DNA of 64,000 bases, from positions 1,036,530-1,100,529 of the forward strand of contig NZ_LNBE01000003.1 in assembly GCF_001445655.1 (NCBI RefSeq). The letters are read 5' to 3'. This DNA is from Streptomyces roseifaciens. Lineage in GTDB: Bacteria > Actinomycetota > Actinomycetes > Streptomycetales > Streptomycetaceae. Shown one piece after another: positions 1-7,568 of the stretch. Below the pieces are notes generated by a model. The model was given only the letters and a program-made list of their open reading frames with translations. It was not told the origin of the DNA and ran no database searches. Positions within the stretch are counted from its first letter, which is position 1; each line of letters starts with the position of its first letter. The position numbers and the translations under genes were made by a program.

Positions 1-1436
1 CGGGGGTCGAGGGCGGAGGTGACCTCGTCGCACAGCAGCACGTCCGGGTCGGGGGCCAGGGCGCGGGCGATGGAGACGCGCTGGCGCTGCCCGCCGGAGA
101 GCTCGTGGGGGTAGCGGCCGGCGAAGTCGGCCGGCAGACCGACGTCGTGGAGGAGCTCGGCCACCCTGCCGGCGATCTCCGGCTTCGGTGCGGCCCGGTG
201 GAGGCGGAGGGGGCGGGCGAGCGTGGCGCCCACGGTGCGGGCCGGGTTGAGGGCCCCGAGCGGGTTCTGGGGGATCAGCTGGATGCGGCGCTGCTGCGCG
301 CGGCTGCGGCGGCGCGCCCCGGCGGGCAAGGGCCGCCCGTCGAAGGAGAGGACGCCGGCGTCCGGTTGCTGCAGCCCGGCGAGCACGCGCAGCAAGGTGG
401 TCTTGCCGGAACCGGAGGGGCCGATGATGCCGGTGGAGCTGCCCGGGGCCGCCGAGAAGCCGGCCCCGTCCAGGGCCCGGTGCGTCCGTCCGTGCTGGGT
501 GAACGCCACGGTGACGTCCTGGGCGGCCAGCAGGGAGCCGGTCGCGTCGCCCCGGGGAGGCGACGCGCTGACGGGAGCGGCCGCCGGCGACTCCGCGGGA
601 GCCCCCGGCAACGACCCTGCGGACGACTCCGCCGACGTCTCCGCCAACGACTCCGTCAACGCCTCCCCAGGCGTGCCGCCCGATGCGCTTGTCGACGTCC
701 TGAGGGCCGCATCCGCCGCCGAACCCTTCCCCGGCCCGCCCGGTCGCGCCGCCCGGCGCGCCGCCGCCGTGCCGAGGTCGACGACGTCGTCGGCGCAACG
801 GTCGACGAGTCCGGGGTCGTGGCAGGCGAGGACGACCGCGATGTGCCGGGTGGCGGCGAGCCGGATCAGGAGGTCCGAGATCTCGTCGCGCAAGGCGGTG
901 TCGAGCCCTGCAGTGGGCTCGTCCAGCAGGAGGACGTCGGGGCGGCGGGCGAGGGCGCGGGCCAGGGCCACCCTGCGCTGCTGTCCGCCGGAGAGGGCTC
1001 CCGGGCGGCGGTCGGGCAGTCCGTCGCCGACCGGCAGGCGGCACTCGGCGAGCAGGTCCCGTACGGCCCGGGGTGAGGGGTCCGCGGCGGTCTCGGCCAC
1101 GAGCCGGCGGACCCGCATGCGGGGGTCGAGGGCGGAGCCGGGGTCCTGGCCGACGTAGGCGACGTGGTGGCGCCGCAGGTGCCTGAGCCGTTCCGCGGAG
1201 AGGGCGAGGACGTCGTGGCCGAGGACCTCGACCGTTCCCGACGAGACGCGGGCGCCGTCGGACAGGTCGCCGATGACTGCGCGCAGCAGGGTGGACTTTC
1301 CGGAGCCGGAGGGGCCGGTGAGGGCGGTGATGCGGCCGCGCCGGAGGCCGAGACTGGTCTTGGCCAGCAGGGCGGGGCCGCCGGGTATGCATATCTCCAG
1401 GTCGGTGACGCTCACCGCGGTCGGGCCGTCGGTCAT
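1..1436 (-). CDS. Fused two-domain ABC transporter ATPase, Opp/Dpp/Nik type (3' end cut by window)
   Basis: Energises the peptide/nickel-type importer encoded just upstream. About 478 residues are visible and the C-terminus lies outside the window. Two complete nucleotide-binding modules are fused: Walker A GPSGSGKST at about residues 41-49 with signature LSGGQ near 148, and Walker A GPSGSGKTT near 339 with signature LSGGQ near 445. An Ala/Ser/Pro-rich linker (about 240-310) joins them. The second Walker B reads LLCDEVTSALDP and runs into the window edge. The ATG at 1436-1434 overlaps the TGA of a small upstream ORF (ATGA). This fusion replaces the separate D and F ATPases of OppDF or CntDF. 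Membership of the iron-box-controlled operon suggests metallophore uptake, which is inference; a peptide or nickel substrate is the alternative. Confidence 0.9.
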   Translation of the reverse strand, partial: MTDGPTAVSVTDLEICIPGGPALLAKTSLGLRRGRITALTGPSGSGKSTLLRAVIGDLSDGARVSSGTVEVLGHDVLALSAERLRHLRRHHVAYVGQDPGSALDPRMRVRRLVAETAADPSPRAVRDLLAECRLPVGDGLPDRRPGALSGGQQRRVALARALARRPDVLLLDEPTAGLDTALRDEISDLLIRLAATRHIAVVLACHDPGLVDRCADDVVDLGTAAARRAARPGGPGKGSAADAALRTSTSASGGTPGEALTESLAETSAESSAGSLPGAPAESPAAAPVSASPPRGDATGSLLAAQDVTVAFTQHGRTHRALDGAGFSAAPGSSTGIIGPSGSGKTTLLRVLAGLQQPDAGVLSFDGRPLPAGARRRSRAQQRRIQLIPQNPLGALNPARTVGATLARPLRLHRAAPKPEIAGRVAELLHDVGLPADFAGRYPHELSGGQRQRVSIARALAPDPDVLLCDEVTSALDP

Positions 1437-1729
1437 GGCCGGGGAGCCTTCCTCTGCGGGACGGGCGAAGGGTCGGACGAAGGGTCGGGCGCGGGGTCGG
1501 GCGAAGGGTCGGGCGCGGGGTCCGGCGAAAGGTCGGACGAGGGGGCGAGTGAGGGCTCGGGGCGGGTGGATTCGGCGGCGGATCCGGCGGCGGTTCGGAG
1601 CTCCGGCGCCGACGCGGGACGCGGCACGGATCCCCGAAGCGGCCCTGCGCAAGTACGCGGCCCTGCACAAGCACGCGGTCCTGCGGAAGTACGCGGCTCC
1701 ACGGGAACGAGCCGTTCTGCACGTGTCAC
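1433..1729 (-). CDS. Possible small Pro/Asp-repeat ORF between permease and ATPase
   Basis: A 98-codon ORF fills the gap between the second permease and the ATPase. Its GTG (1729-1727) overlaps the permease stop as GTGA, and its TGA overlaps the ATPase start as ATGA, so both junctions look translationally coupled. The product is low complexity: hexapeptide repeats of the type RTSAGP / RACAGP near residues 12-30, and tetrapeptides SPDP/APDP near 68-90. I recognise no domain, signal peptide or membrane segment. The coding content may simply reflect 12- and 18-bp DNA repeats whose unit length keeps the frame open. It could be a real spacer protein, an alternative N-terminal extension, or non-coding repeat. 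Confidence 0.3.
   Translation of the reverse strand: MTRAERLVPVEPRTSAGPRACAGPRTCAGPLRGSVPRPASAPELRTAAGSAAESTRPEPSLAPSSDLSPDPAPDPSPDPAPDPSSDPSPVPQRKAPRP
1466..1549. repeat. Tandem 12-bp repeat, seven units
   Basis: Seven consecutive 12-base units of the form CGAAGGGTCGGG, with CGCGGGGTCGGG variants, occupy 1466-1549. On the minus strand they encode the Ser/Ala-Pro-Asp-Pro tetrapeptides of the small ORF. The last units have drifted most. Confidence 0.85.
1651..1704. repeat. Tandem 18-bp repeat, three units
   Basis: Three 18-base units at 1651-1668, 1669-1686 and 1687-1704 (AAGTACGCGGCCCTGCAC and close variants), with a partial unit just before. On the minus strand each encodes a hexapeptide in the small ORF. 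Confidence 0.85.
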
Positions 1730-2571
1730 CGCACCCCCGCCCCCGCCCGCCGCGCCGCAGGCGTGAGCGCGTCGGCGGCGAGGTTGACGCTCACGGCCAG
1801 GAGGCCGATGGCGATGCTGGGGGCGACGACGGCCCAGGGGTTGAGGAGGGCGCCGGGGGCGTTCTCACGGATCATCAGCGCCCAGTCGGCGGCCGGCGGC
1901 TGGGGCCCGAGCTGGAGGAAGCCGGCCATGGAGATGACGTAGACGGCGGCGACGAAGCGCAGGCCGAACAGGGCGAGAACGGTGGACCGCAGGTTGGGCA
2001 GGATCTCGCGCAGCGCGAGGTGCCACAGCCGCTCGCCGCTCGCGGTGGCCGCCTCGACGAAGCCCGCCGCGGCGACGGGCGCGGCCGCGCTCGCCACCAC
2101 GCGCACCGCGTACGGCACGCCGAGCACGGTGGCGGCGGCCATGACGGCGAGGCGCCCGCCGCCGGGCCAGGCCAGGGCGATCAGCATCATGCCCAGCACG
2201 GGCGGCAGCAGGATGGCGACGTCGGCGCTGCGCTCGACGAGCCGTCCCAGCGCCGGGGTGAGGACGGCGAAGCAGCCCAGCACGGCGGCCAGGGCGGTGA
2301 CGAGCAGGGCGACGGCGAGCGCGCTGCCGATGAGGGCGCTGCCGCCGTGCAGCATGCGGCTCAGCACGTCCCGGCCGAGCTGGTCGCCGCCCAGGAGCGC
2401 GTCCCGGCCGGGCGGGGCGTAGGGCGCGGTGACGGGGGAGGCCTCCGTCCGCGGGGCGTACAGGGGTCCGGTCAGGGCGAGCAGCGTGAGCAGGAGCCCG
2501 GGTGCCACGGCGAGCAGGACGCGGACCGGGGGGCGCCGGGAGCGGTACGGGGCGAGGGCGGCGGAGCTCAT
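1726..2571 (-). CDS. ABC transporter permease, OppC/DppC/NikC type
   Basis: Second membrane subunit of the importer, 281 aa. The N-terminus has a hydrophobic helix (about residues 15-35) followed by a periplasmic segment containing GGDQLGRDVLSRMLHGG, typical of the OppC subfamily, then about five further hydrophobic segments. The EAA cytoplasmic loop that contacts the ATPase reads EAATASGERLWHLALREILP. The ATG at 2571-2569 was chosen because it overlaps the upstream permease stop as ATGA and starts the family-like N-terminus; the same frame stays open further upstream, but that part is a shadow of the neighbouring permease. A metallophore substrate is inferred from the locus. Confidence 0.9.
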   Translation of the reverse strand: MSSAALAPYRSRRPPVRVLLAVAPGLLLTLLALTGPLYAPRTEASPVTAPYAPPGRDALLGGDQLGRDVLSRMLHGGSALIGSALAVALLVTALAAVLGCFAVLTPALGRLVERSADVAILLPPVLGMMLIALAWPGGGRLAVMAAATVLGVPYAVRVVASAAAPVAAAGFVEAATASGERLWHLALREILPNLRSTVLALFGLRFVAAVYVISMAGFLQLGPQPPAADWALMIRENAPGALLNPWAVVAPSIAIGLLAVSVNLAADALTPAARRAGAGVR

Positions 2572-3575
2572 GGGCGGGCTCCCAGGGTGCGGGCTCGGAC
2601 GAGGTCGGCGCAGAGCAGGACGAGGCTGATGACGGCTCCGGTGCAGGCCACGACCCCGGCGATGACCGGGGTGTCGCGGTCGGCGACGGCGCCGGACAGG
2701 ACGGTGCCGAGGCCGGGGTAGTTGAAGAGGGTCTCGACGACGACCGCTCCGCCCAGCAGCATGCCGGTGGAGGTGGCGGCGCCGGTGGCGATGGCGGGCC
2801 AGGCGCCGGGCAGCGCGTGGCGGAGCAGCACGCGGCGCGGGGAGAGGCCGTCCAGCCGGGCGGCGGCCACGTGGGGTGCCCCCGCCTGGTCGGCCAGTGC
2901 ACCGCGGACGATCCGGGCGTTCCAGCCGGCCTGCGGGACGGTGAGGGCCAGGACCGGCATGACGAGCATGGTCCAGGAGGCGGGCGAGCCGTCGGGGGCG
3001 GTGAGCGTGACGGCGGGCAGCCAGCCGGTCCACAGGGACAGGACGAGCAACAGGCCGACGGAGACGACGAATTCGGGCAGGGCCAGGGCGATGCCCGAGG
3101 TGAAGCCGATGATCCGGTCGACCGTGCCGCCGGGGTGCAACGCCGCCCGGCAGCCCAGGGCGAGCGCCGCGGCGAAGGTGAGGGCGAAGGCGGTGGCGCC
3201 GAGCAGGAGCGTGTTGGGGAAGGGGGCGGCGAGCAGACCGGTGACGCGTTCGCCCCGTGCGGAGGTGCCCAGGTCGCCGGTGGGCAGCGCGGTCATCCAG
3301 TCCCCGAACCGCTCCCACACCGGCCGGTCCAGGCCCAGCAGGTGCCGCCGGGCCGCGGTGTCGGCGGCGCTCTCGCCGCGTTCGGACGTGGCCGAGGCCG
3401 CGTCGCCGGGCAGCAGCTCGATCGCGGCGAACACGACGGCGAGCAGCACGCCCAGCATCAGGGCCCGTTTGGCGAGCACCACGCCGGTGCGGGCGGCCGC
3501 CGTCGCGGCGCGGCGCAGGGCCGGGGCCGCCGGCGGTGCGGCGGCCCCGGCCCCTTCTGACGCTGCCTGGCTCAA
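2568..3575 (-). CDS. ABC transporter permease, OppB/DppB/NikB type
   Basis: First membrane subunit of the importer, 335 aa, close to the family norm. An Ala/Pro-rich N-terminal tail of about 35 residues precedes the first membrane helix. The large external loop contains LLGLDRPVWERFGDW and GDLGTSARGERV, which match the OppB pattern, and the EAA loop reads AARLDGLSPRRVLLRHALP. The start is TTG (3575-3573), overlapping the stop of the binding-protein gene as TTGA, so the whole operon appears translationally chained. A downstream in-frame start would trim only the low-complexity tail. Confidence 0.9.
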   Translation of the reverse strand: MSQAASEGAGAAAPPAAPALRRAATAAARTGVVLAKRALMLGVLLAVVFAAIELLPGDAASATSERGESAADTAARRHLLGLDRPVWERFGDWMTALPTGDLGTSARGERVTGLLAAPFPNTLLLGATAFALTFAAALALGCRAALHPGGTVDRIIGFTSGIALALPEFVVSVGLLLVLSLWTGWLPAVTLTAPDGSPASWTMLVMPVLALTVPQAGWNARIVRGALADQAGAPHVAAARLDGLSPRRVLLRHALPGAWPAIATGAATSTGMLLGGAVVVETLFNYPGLGTVLSGAVADRDTPVIAGVVACTGAVISLVLLCADLVRARTLGARP

Positions 3576-5125
3576 CGCGTCAGCCAGACGTTCTCGAGCT
3601 GCACCCGCCCGTAGCCGGGCAGCTTGGGCAGGTTGCGCACCTTGGGCCCGGCCAGGTCGATGCCGTCGGCCATGCCCCAGAGCAGGTAGCCGGACTTGTC
3701 GTGCTCGATCTGCTGGAGCTCGCGCAGGGCGGTGGCGCGGGCCTTCTTGTCGGCGGTGCCGATGACCTTGCGGTACACGGCGTCGAACTGCGGGTCCGAC
3801 CAGCCGGCCTCGCTCTGCCCGGCGCCGGTGACCATGGTCTTGGAGGCGAAGAACACCACGGAGTCGTTGGTGCCCCAGTAGTTGGTGTAGAGCTGCCCCT
3901 TGAGCCAGGTCTTCTCGTAGAAGGCGCCCGACTCCTGCTTGACGACCTTGATCTTGATGCCGGCCTCGCGGGCCTGGTCGGCGAACAGCGTCGCGGACTC
4001 GGCGAGCCCGGGGACGTCCTCGGTGGTGACCAGCTCGTAGGTCTTGGAGAGGTCGAACTTCGCTTCTGCAAGCAGCTTCTTGGCCTTGGCGAGGTCACGG
4101 CTGCGCTGGGGGATGTCCTTGGCGTAGGCGGGGTCGCCGGTGCCCAGGATGTCGTTGGCGACGGTTCCGTAGCCCGAGAGGACCTGTTTGACCATGGCCT
4201 CGCGGTCGACGACGAGCTTCATGGCCTCGCGGACCCTGACGTCGGCGAAGGGGCCGTCGGCGGCGCGCATGACGACGGGCATCGCCATGTCGTTGGGGCG
4301 GCGCACGAGCTGGATGTCCTTGCGCGAGGCGGCGCTGCGGGCCGCGACCGCGCCGACGTTGGACGCGACGTCGATCTGGCCGCCCAGCAGGGCATTGGCC
4401 ATGGCCTGGGGGCTCTCGAACATGGTCACCTCGATGGCGTCGAGGTGGACCGGCCCGCCGTGCCACTTGTCGTTGCGCAGCAGGCGGGCGTTGCCGCTGC
4501 GGAACCAGTCGAGCTTGAACGGGCCCGTGCCCGGGGCCCCGGCGATCTCCTTGTCGGGGGTGTCCTTCTTCAGGACGAACGTCGACAGGCGGGTGAGCAG
4601 GGGGAGTTCGGCGTTGGGCTGGTCGGAGACGAGGACGACGGTGTCCTTGCCGCCGGCGGTGATGTTCTCCGCCTTGATGCCCGGCAACCGGGCTGCTCCG
4701 GCGGGGGTGTTGCGCAGTCTGCGCAGCGACCACACGACGTCGTCGGCGGTGACGGGGGAGCCGTCGTGGAAGGCGGCGCCCTTGGCGATGGTGAAGCGCC
4801 AGGTCTTCAGGTCGCCCGAAGGCGTCCAGCCGGAGGCGAGGCGGCCGACCGTGTTGTCCTTGAGGCCCGGTGCGGTGAGGGTGTCGTAGACGAGCGCGAT
4901 GATCAGGTAGTCGCTTTCGTTGCCCTGGGTTCCGTGCGGGTCGCGGGTGGTGGCGGAGGCGCGGCCGAGCGCGCCTATGCGGAGCGTGCCGCCCTTCCGG
5001 GGGGTGCCGGCGGAGTCCGCCGGCGAGGAGGCCGCGTCGTTCTCGCCGCCCCCGCAGGCGGTGAGCAGCGCGGCCGCGCCGATGCTCCCGCCGGCCCACA
5101 GCGCCTGGCGCCTTGTCCAGTTCAC
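3572..5125 (-). CDS. Solute-binding lipoprotein, SBP_bac_5 family (Opp/Nik type)
   Basis: Captures the substrate for the importer, 517 aa. The N-terminus has a twin arginine (R5-R6), a hydrophobic core and a lipobox LLTAC with Cys24 as lipidation site, so export (possibly by Tat) and membrane anchoring are expected. Family hallmarks include an RIGALGRASATTRDPHG start to the mature domain and GAAFHDGSPVTADDVVWSL. As the first gene of the leftward operon it begins about 32 bases from an iron box (5157-5175). By analogy with CntA of the staphylopine system, a metal-metallophore complex is the likely ligand; a peptide or nickel chelate cannot be excluded from sequence. Confidence 0.9.
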   Translation of the reverse strand: MNWTRRQALWAGGSIGAAALLTACGGGENDAASSPADSAGTPRKGGTLRIGALGRASATTRDPHGTQGNESDYLIIALVYDTLTAPGLKDNTVGRLASGWTPSGDLKTWRFTIAKGAAFHDGSPVTADDVVWSLRRLRNTPAGAARLPGIKAENITAGGKDTVVLVSDQPNAELPLLTRLSTFVLKKDTPDKEIAGAPGTGPFKLDWFRSGNARLLRNDKWHGGPVHLDAIEVTMFESPQAMANALLGGQIDVASNVGAVAARSAASRKDIQLVRRPNDMAMPVVMRAADGPFADVRVREAMKLVVDREAMVKQVLSGYGTVANDILGTGDPAYAKDIPQRSRDLAKAKKLLAEAKFDLSKTYELVTTEDVPGLAESATLFADQAREAGIKIKVVKQESGAFYEKTWLKGQLYTNYWGTNDSVVFFASKTMVTGAGQSEAGWSDPQFDAVYRKVIGTADKKARATALRELQQIEHDKSGYLLWGMADGIDLAGPKVRNLPKLPGYGRVQLENVWLTR

Positions 5126-5156
5126 GTCGTCCCCGTTCCGCTGCAGTTACTGGTAC

Positions 5157-5175
5157 TTAGGTTTGCCTACCCTGA
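5157..5175. promoter_or_regulatory. Iron box (DmdR/IdeR type), importer side
   Basis: TTAGGTTTGCCTACCCTGA matches 15 of 19 positions of the actinobacterial iron box TTAGGTTAGGCTAACCTAA. It sits about 32 bases upstream of the binding-protein start, a position suited to repression of the importer by iron-loaded DmdR/IdeR. Confidence 0.75.
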
Positions 5176-5290
5176 TATTCGCCATGATCGCAATGTTGCG
5201 TGGACGGTGAAGCGAAAGCTGAAGCAATGTCAACCTCCGCTTCCAGTACGCGAGTTGGGTGGAATCGGGAGGAGTGGGGCTACTTTAAAG

Positions 5291-5309
5291 TAAGGTTTGC
5301 CTAACCTAA
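5291..5309. promoter_or_regulatory. Iron box (DmdR/IdeR type), biosynthesis side
   Basis: TAAGGTTTGCCTAACCTAA matches 16 of 19 positions of the iron-box consensus. It lies about 170 bases before the chosen start of the hydroxylase gene and would place the biosynthetic operon under the same iron repression as the importer. Confidence 0.8.
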
Positions 5310-5478
5310 GTTCGGTGGTACGTTTCTCGGCGTCCGGTCAAGCCAACAGCCGGATTTCCGCCACAAGTTGCCGCCCCCCACAGGCAGCCGTCCGCGCACC
5401 GCCATGCCCTGCGGCCGCTTCCCGGGCATGCCCGGAAACCTCTCCTCCGCCCCTGCACACGGAACGGATGACCTTGCC

Positions 5479-6471
5479 ATGAGCACGGGAGCCCCACCCG
5501 TACGCCGGCTCGACGCCGCCTCGTCCGCCGAACTCCACCGCACCGCCGGAGAGATCCTCGCCGCCTTCGGCACGTCCGCCACGTCCCCCGAACTGCTGCG
5601 AAGGATCGCCGTGTCGGCGGCGGACCTCGCCGGGACGATCCGCGAGCACCTGCGCCCCGTCGACACCGACGACGGCCTGTTCGTGCTGCGCGGCCTGACC
5701 GTCGACGACACCCGCATCGGCCCCACGCCCGCGAGCTGGGCCGAGGCCGGGGACAGCGCGGCCGGCCACGACATCGTGATGCTGCTGCTCGCCGCCGCCA
5801 TGGGCAACCCCATCGCCTGGAAGGGCCAGCAGGGCGGGCGGTTCGTGCACAACATCGTTCCCGCAGTCGGCCACGAGCAGGCCCAGACCGGCGCCAGCAG
5901 CGACATCCTCCTCAGCCCGCACACCGAGGACGCCTTCCACCCCGGCCGCGCCCACCTGCTGATGCTCGGCTGCATGCGCAACCACGACAACATCGCCACC
6001 ACCGCGGCGAGCATTCGCAAGGTGCGGCTGGAGGACGCCGACATCGCCACGCTCTCCCGCCCCGAACTGCCCATCCTCCCCGACGACGCCTACTTCGAAG
6101 CGCAGGGCTTCGCGGGGGAGCCGCCGGACGTGCCCACCCTGTGGCGCTCCGAGGACGGCCTCACCCTCCGCTTCGACCCCGCCTACACCCCCCTGGAGAA
6201 GGCCACCCCCGCCTACCGCGCCGCGTACGAGCGGCTGGAGGCCGAACTCGCCCGCGTCTCGGTCGCGGTGAGCCTGAGCCCCGGCGAGGTCCTCGTCGTC
6301 GACAACGATCTCGTCGTGCACGGCCGCGTCCCCTTCAAGGCCCGCTACGACGGCACCGACCGCTGGCTCAAGCGCGCCTCGGTACGCGTCCCCGGGCGCG
6401 GCACCCGGCCCCCGGCCGAGGACGCCGAGCACGGCTACGGCCAGGCCGTCACCAAGGCGTACGCCGCCTGA
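5479..6471 (+). CDS. VioC/OrfP-type Fe(II)/2-oxoglutarate amino acid hydroxylase (TauD/clavaminate synthase fold)
   Basis: Probably hydroxylates a free amino acid, with arginine the best guess. The 330-aa protein has the HxE facial-triad pair in HTEDAFHP (H148, E150) and the distal ligand in VVHGRVPF (H281). A Lys/Arg-rich DRWLKRASV segment follows, where the co-substrate arginine is expected. HTEDAF, ATTAASI and HGRVPF...RYDG..RWLKR resemble the arginine hydroxylase VioC. The ATG at 5479 gives a VioC-like N-terminus, but its ribosome site is weak; the frame is open upstream to 5368. As first gene of the iron-regulated operon it could supply the hydroxyarginine part of an EDHA-like metallophore. 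The substrate is inference. Confidence 0.8.
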   Translation: MSTGAPPVRRLDAASSAELHRTAGEILAAFGTSATSPELLRRIAVSAADLAGTIREHLRPVDTDDGLFVLRGLTVDDTRIGPTPASWAEAGDSAAGHDIVMLLLAAAMGNPIAWKGQQGGRFVHNIVPAVGHEQAQTGASSDILLSPHTEDAFHPGRAHLLMLGCMRNHDNIATTAASIRKVRLEDADIATLSRPELPILPDDAYFEAQGFAGEPPDVPTLWRSEDGLTLRFDPAYTPLEKATPAYRAAYERLEAELARVSVAVSLSPGEVLVVDNDLVVHGRVPFKARYDGTDRWLKRASVRVPGRGTRPPAEDAEHGYGQAVTKAYAA

Positions 6472-6542
6472 TCACCGTTCAACAGAGAGCAGTGGAAAAC
6501 CCGGACCGGAAGACGCCCAGCCCCGCAGACGAGGAGCGAGAC

Positions 6543-7568
6543 ATGACCCGTACCGCCGCCGACCCCTGCATATCCGGCACACCCGCCGACGACACCACCC
6601 TGCGCGTGCTGTCCACCGGCGACCTCGCAGGCATCGACATCACCCTCGCCGACGTCGTCGGCACGGTCGAGGGCGCCTACCGCACCCTGGCCGCGGGCCT
6701 CTCGGACAACCCGCGCAAGCTCACCGTCAAGCCCGCCGACGGGCACTCGGTCGCGTACGCCATGCTCGGCCGCGACGGCTCCCGCGACGTCGTCGCCGTC
6801 AAGACCTCGTACAAGCACGGCCTGGACAAGGGGCGCCAGGAGCAGCACTACTACACCACCCTCACCCTCTACGACGACGTCACCGGCCTGCCCGTCGCGA
6901 TGATGGACTGCAGCCGCATCGGCTCCCTGCGCACCCCGGCCGTCTCCGCCCTGCTGGCCCGCGAGTGCGCCGCCCCCGGGGCGCGCAGCGCGCTGGTCAT
7001 CGGCACCGGCACCCAGGGCCGGCTGGCCCTGCCGTTCCTGCTGACGACGCTGCCCGGCCTGGACCGGCTGATGCTCTTCGGCACCCACCCCGAGGGAATC
7101 GAGGCGGTACGGGCGCAGCTGCACGCCCACTTCCCCGACCGCGACGTCGAGGTCGTCGCCGACGTCCGGGCCGCGGCGGGCGACGCCGACGTCGTCGTCG
7201 CCACGGCCGGTGCGCACACCCCCGCCGCCGTCGAGGCCGAGGACCTGGCGCCGGGAACGCTGGCGATCCTGGTCGGCCACGGCCTGGACCCCTCCACGCT
7301 GCACCGTGCCGACCGCATCGTGGCCACCAGCGAGGCCCAGATGAACGTCACCGGCACCGACATGGCGGACGCCGAAGGCAAACTCCCCGCCGTCGACACC
7401 GAGTTCCCCCCGGTCCTGGCGGGCGCGGCGGCGGGCCGCACCGCACCGACCGAGCGGATCTTCGCCTACAACAGCGGTCTGGTCGTCACCGACATCGCCC
7501 TCGGCCACCGCTTCGCCCAGCTCGCCCTCGCACAGGGCCTGGGAACGCAGGTGCCGCTGTGGCGGTGA
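6543..7568 (+). CDS. SbnB-like NAD-dependent dehydrogenase (ornithine cyclodeaminase / mu-crystallin family)
   Basis: Homologous in outline to SbnB, which oxidatively cleaves N-(1-amino-1-carboxyl-2-ethyl)-glutamate to release L-2,3-diaminopropionate in staphyloferrin B assembly. 341 aa; a dinucleotide-binding GTGTQG is at residues 154-159, and the family segment SYKHGLDKGRQEQHYYTTL lies in the substrate domain. The ATG at 6543 has GAGGAGCGAGAC directly upstream. Next to an SbnA-like synthase, the pair should build an amino-acid-derived diamine backbone. Whether the product is free diaminopropionate, or an ethylenediamine unit after the following decarboxylase acts, cannot be read from sequence. 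Confidence 0.85.
   Translation: MTRTAADPCISGTPADDTTLRVLSTGDLAGIDITLADVVGTVEGAYRTLAAGLSDNPRKLTVKPADGHSVAYAMLGRDGSRDVVAVKTSYKHGLDKGRQEQHYYTTLTLYDDVTGLPVAMMDCSRIGSLRTPAVSALLARECAAPGARSALVIGTGTQGRLALPFLLTTLPGLDRLMLFGTHPEGIEAVRAQLHAHFPDRDVEVVADVRAAAGDADVVVATAGAHTPAAVEAEDLAPGTLAILVGHGLDPSTLHRADRIVATSEAQMNVTGTDMADAEGKLPAVDTEFPPVLAGAAAGRTAPTERIFAYNSGLVVTDIALGHRFAQLALAQGLGTQVPLWR

Larger units (their letters stand above)
5126..5478. promoter_or_regulatory. Divergent promoter region of the metallophore locus
   Basis: A 353-base gap between the leftward importer operon and the rightward biosynthetic operon. It is more AT-rich than its surroundings around 5150-5310 and holds two iron boxes, one near each side. 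The right part (5310-5478) is open in the hydroxylase frame, but I treat it as leader. No other gene is visible here. Confidence 0.7.

Noticed and set aside
105..1158. Long plus-strand ORFs of 311-323 codons
   Set aside because: They run antisense to the two-domain ABC ATPase, have Arg/Gly-rich composition and no motif; the minus-strand frame shows full Walker and signature motifs.
1466..1704. Possible CRISPR-like array
   Set aside because: Units are directly tandem with no spacers and are only 12 or 18 bases long; no cas genes nearby.
2572..3318. N-terminal extension of the second permease (530-codon frame)
   Set aside because: The extension is Arg/Pro/His-rich and is a frame-shifted shadow of the first permease; the real start overlaps its stop as ATGA.
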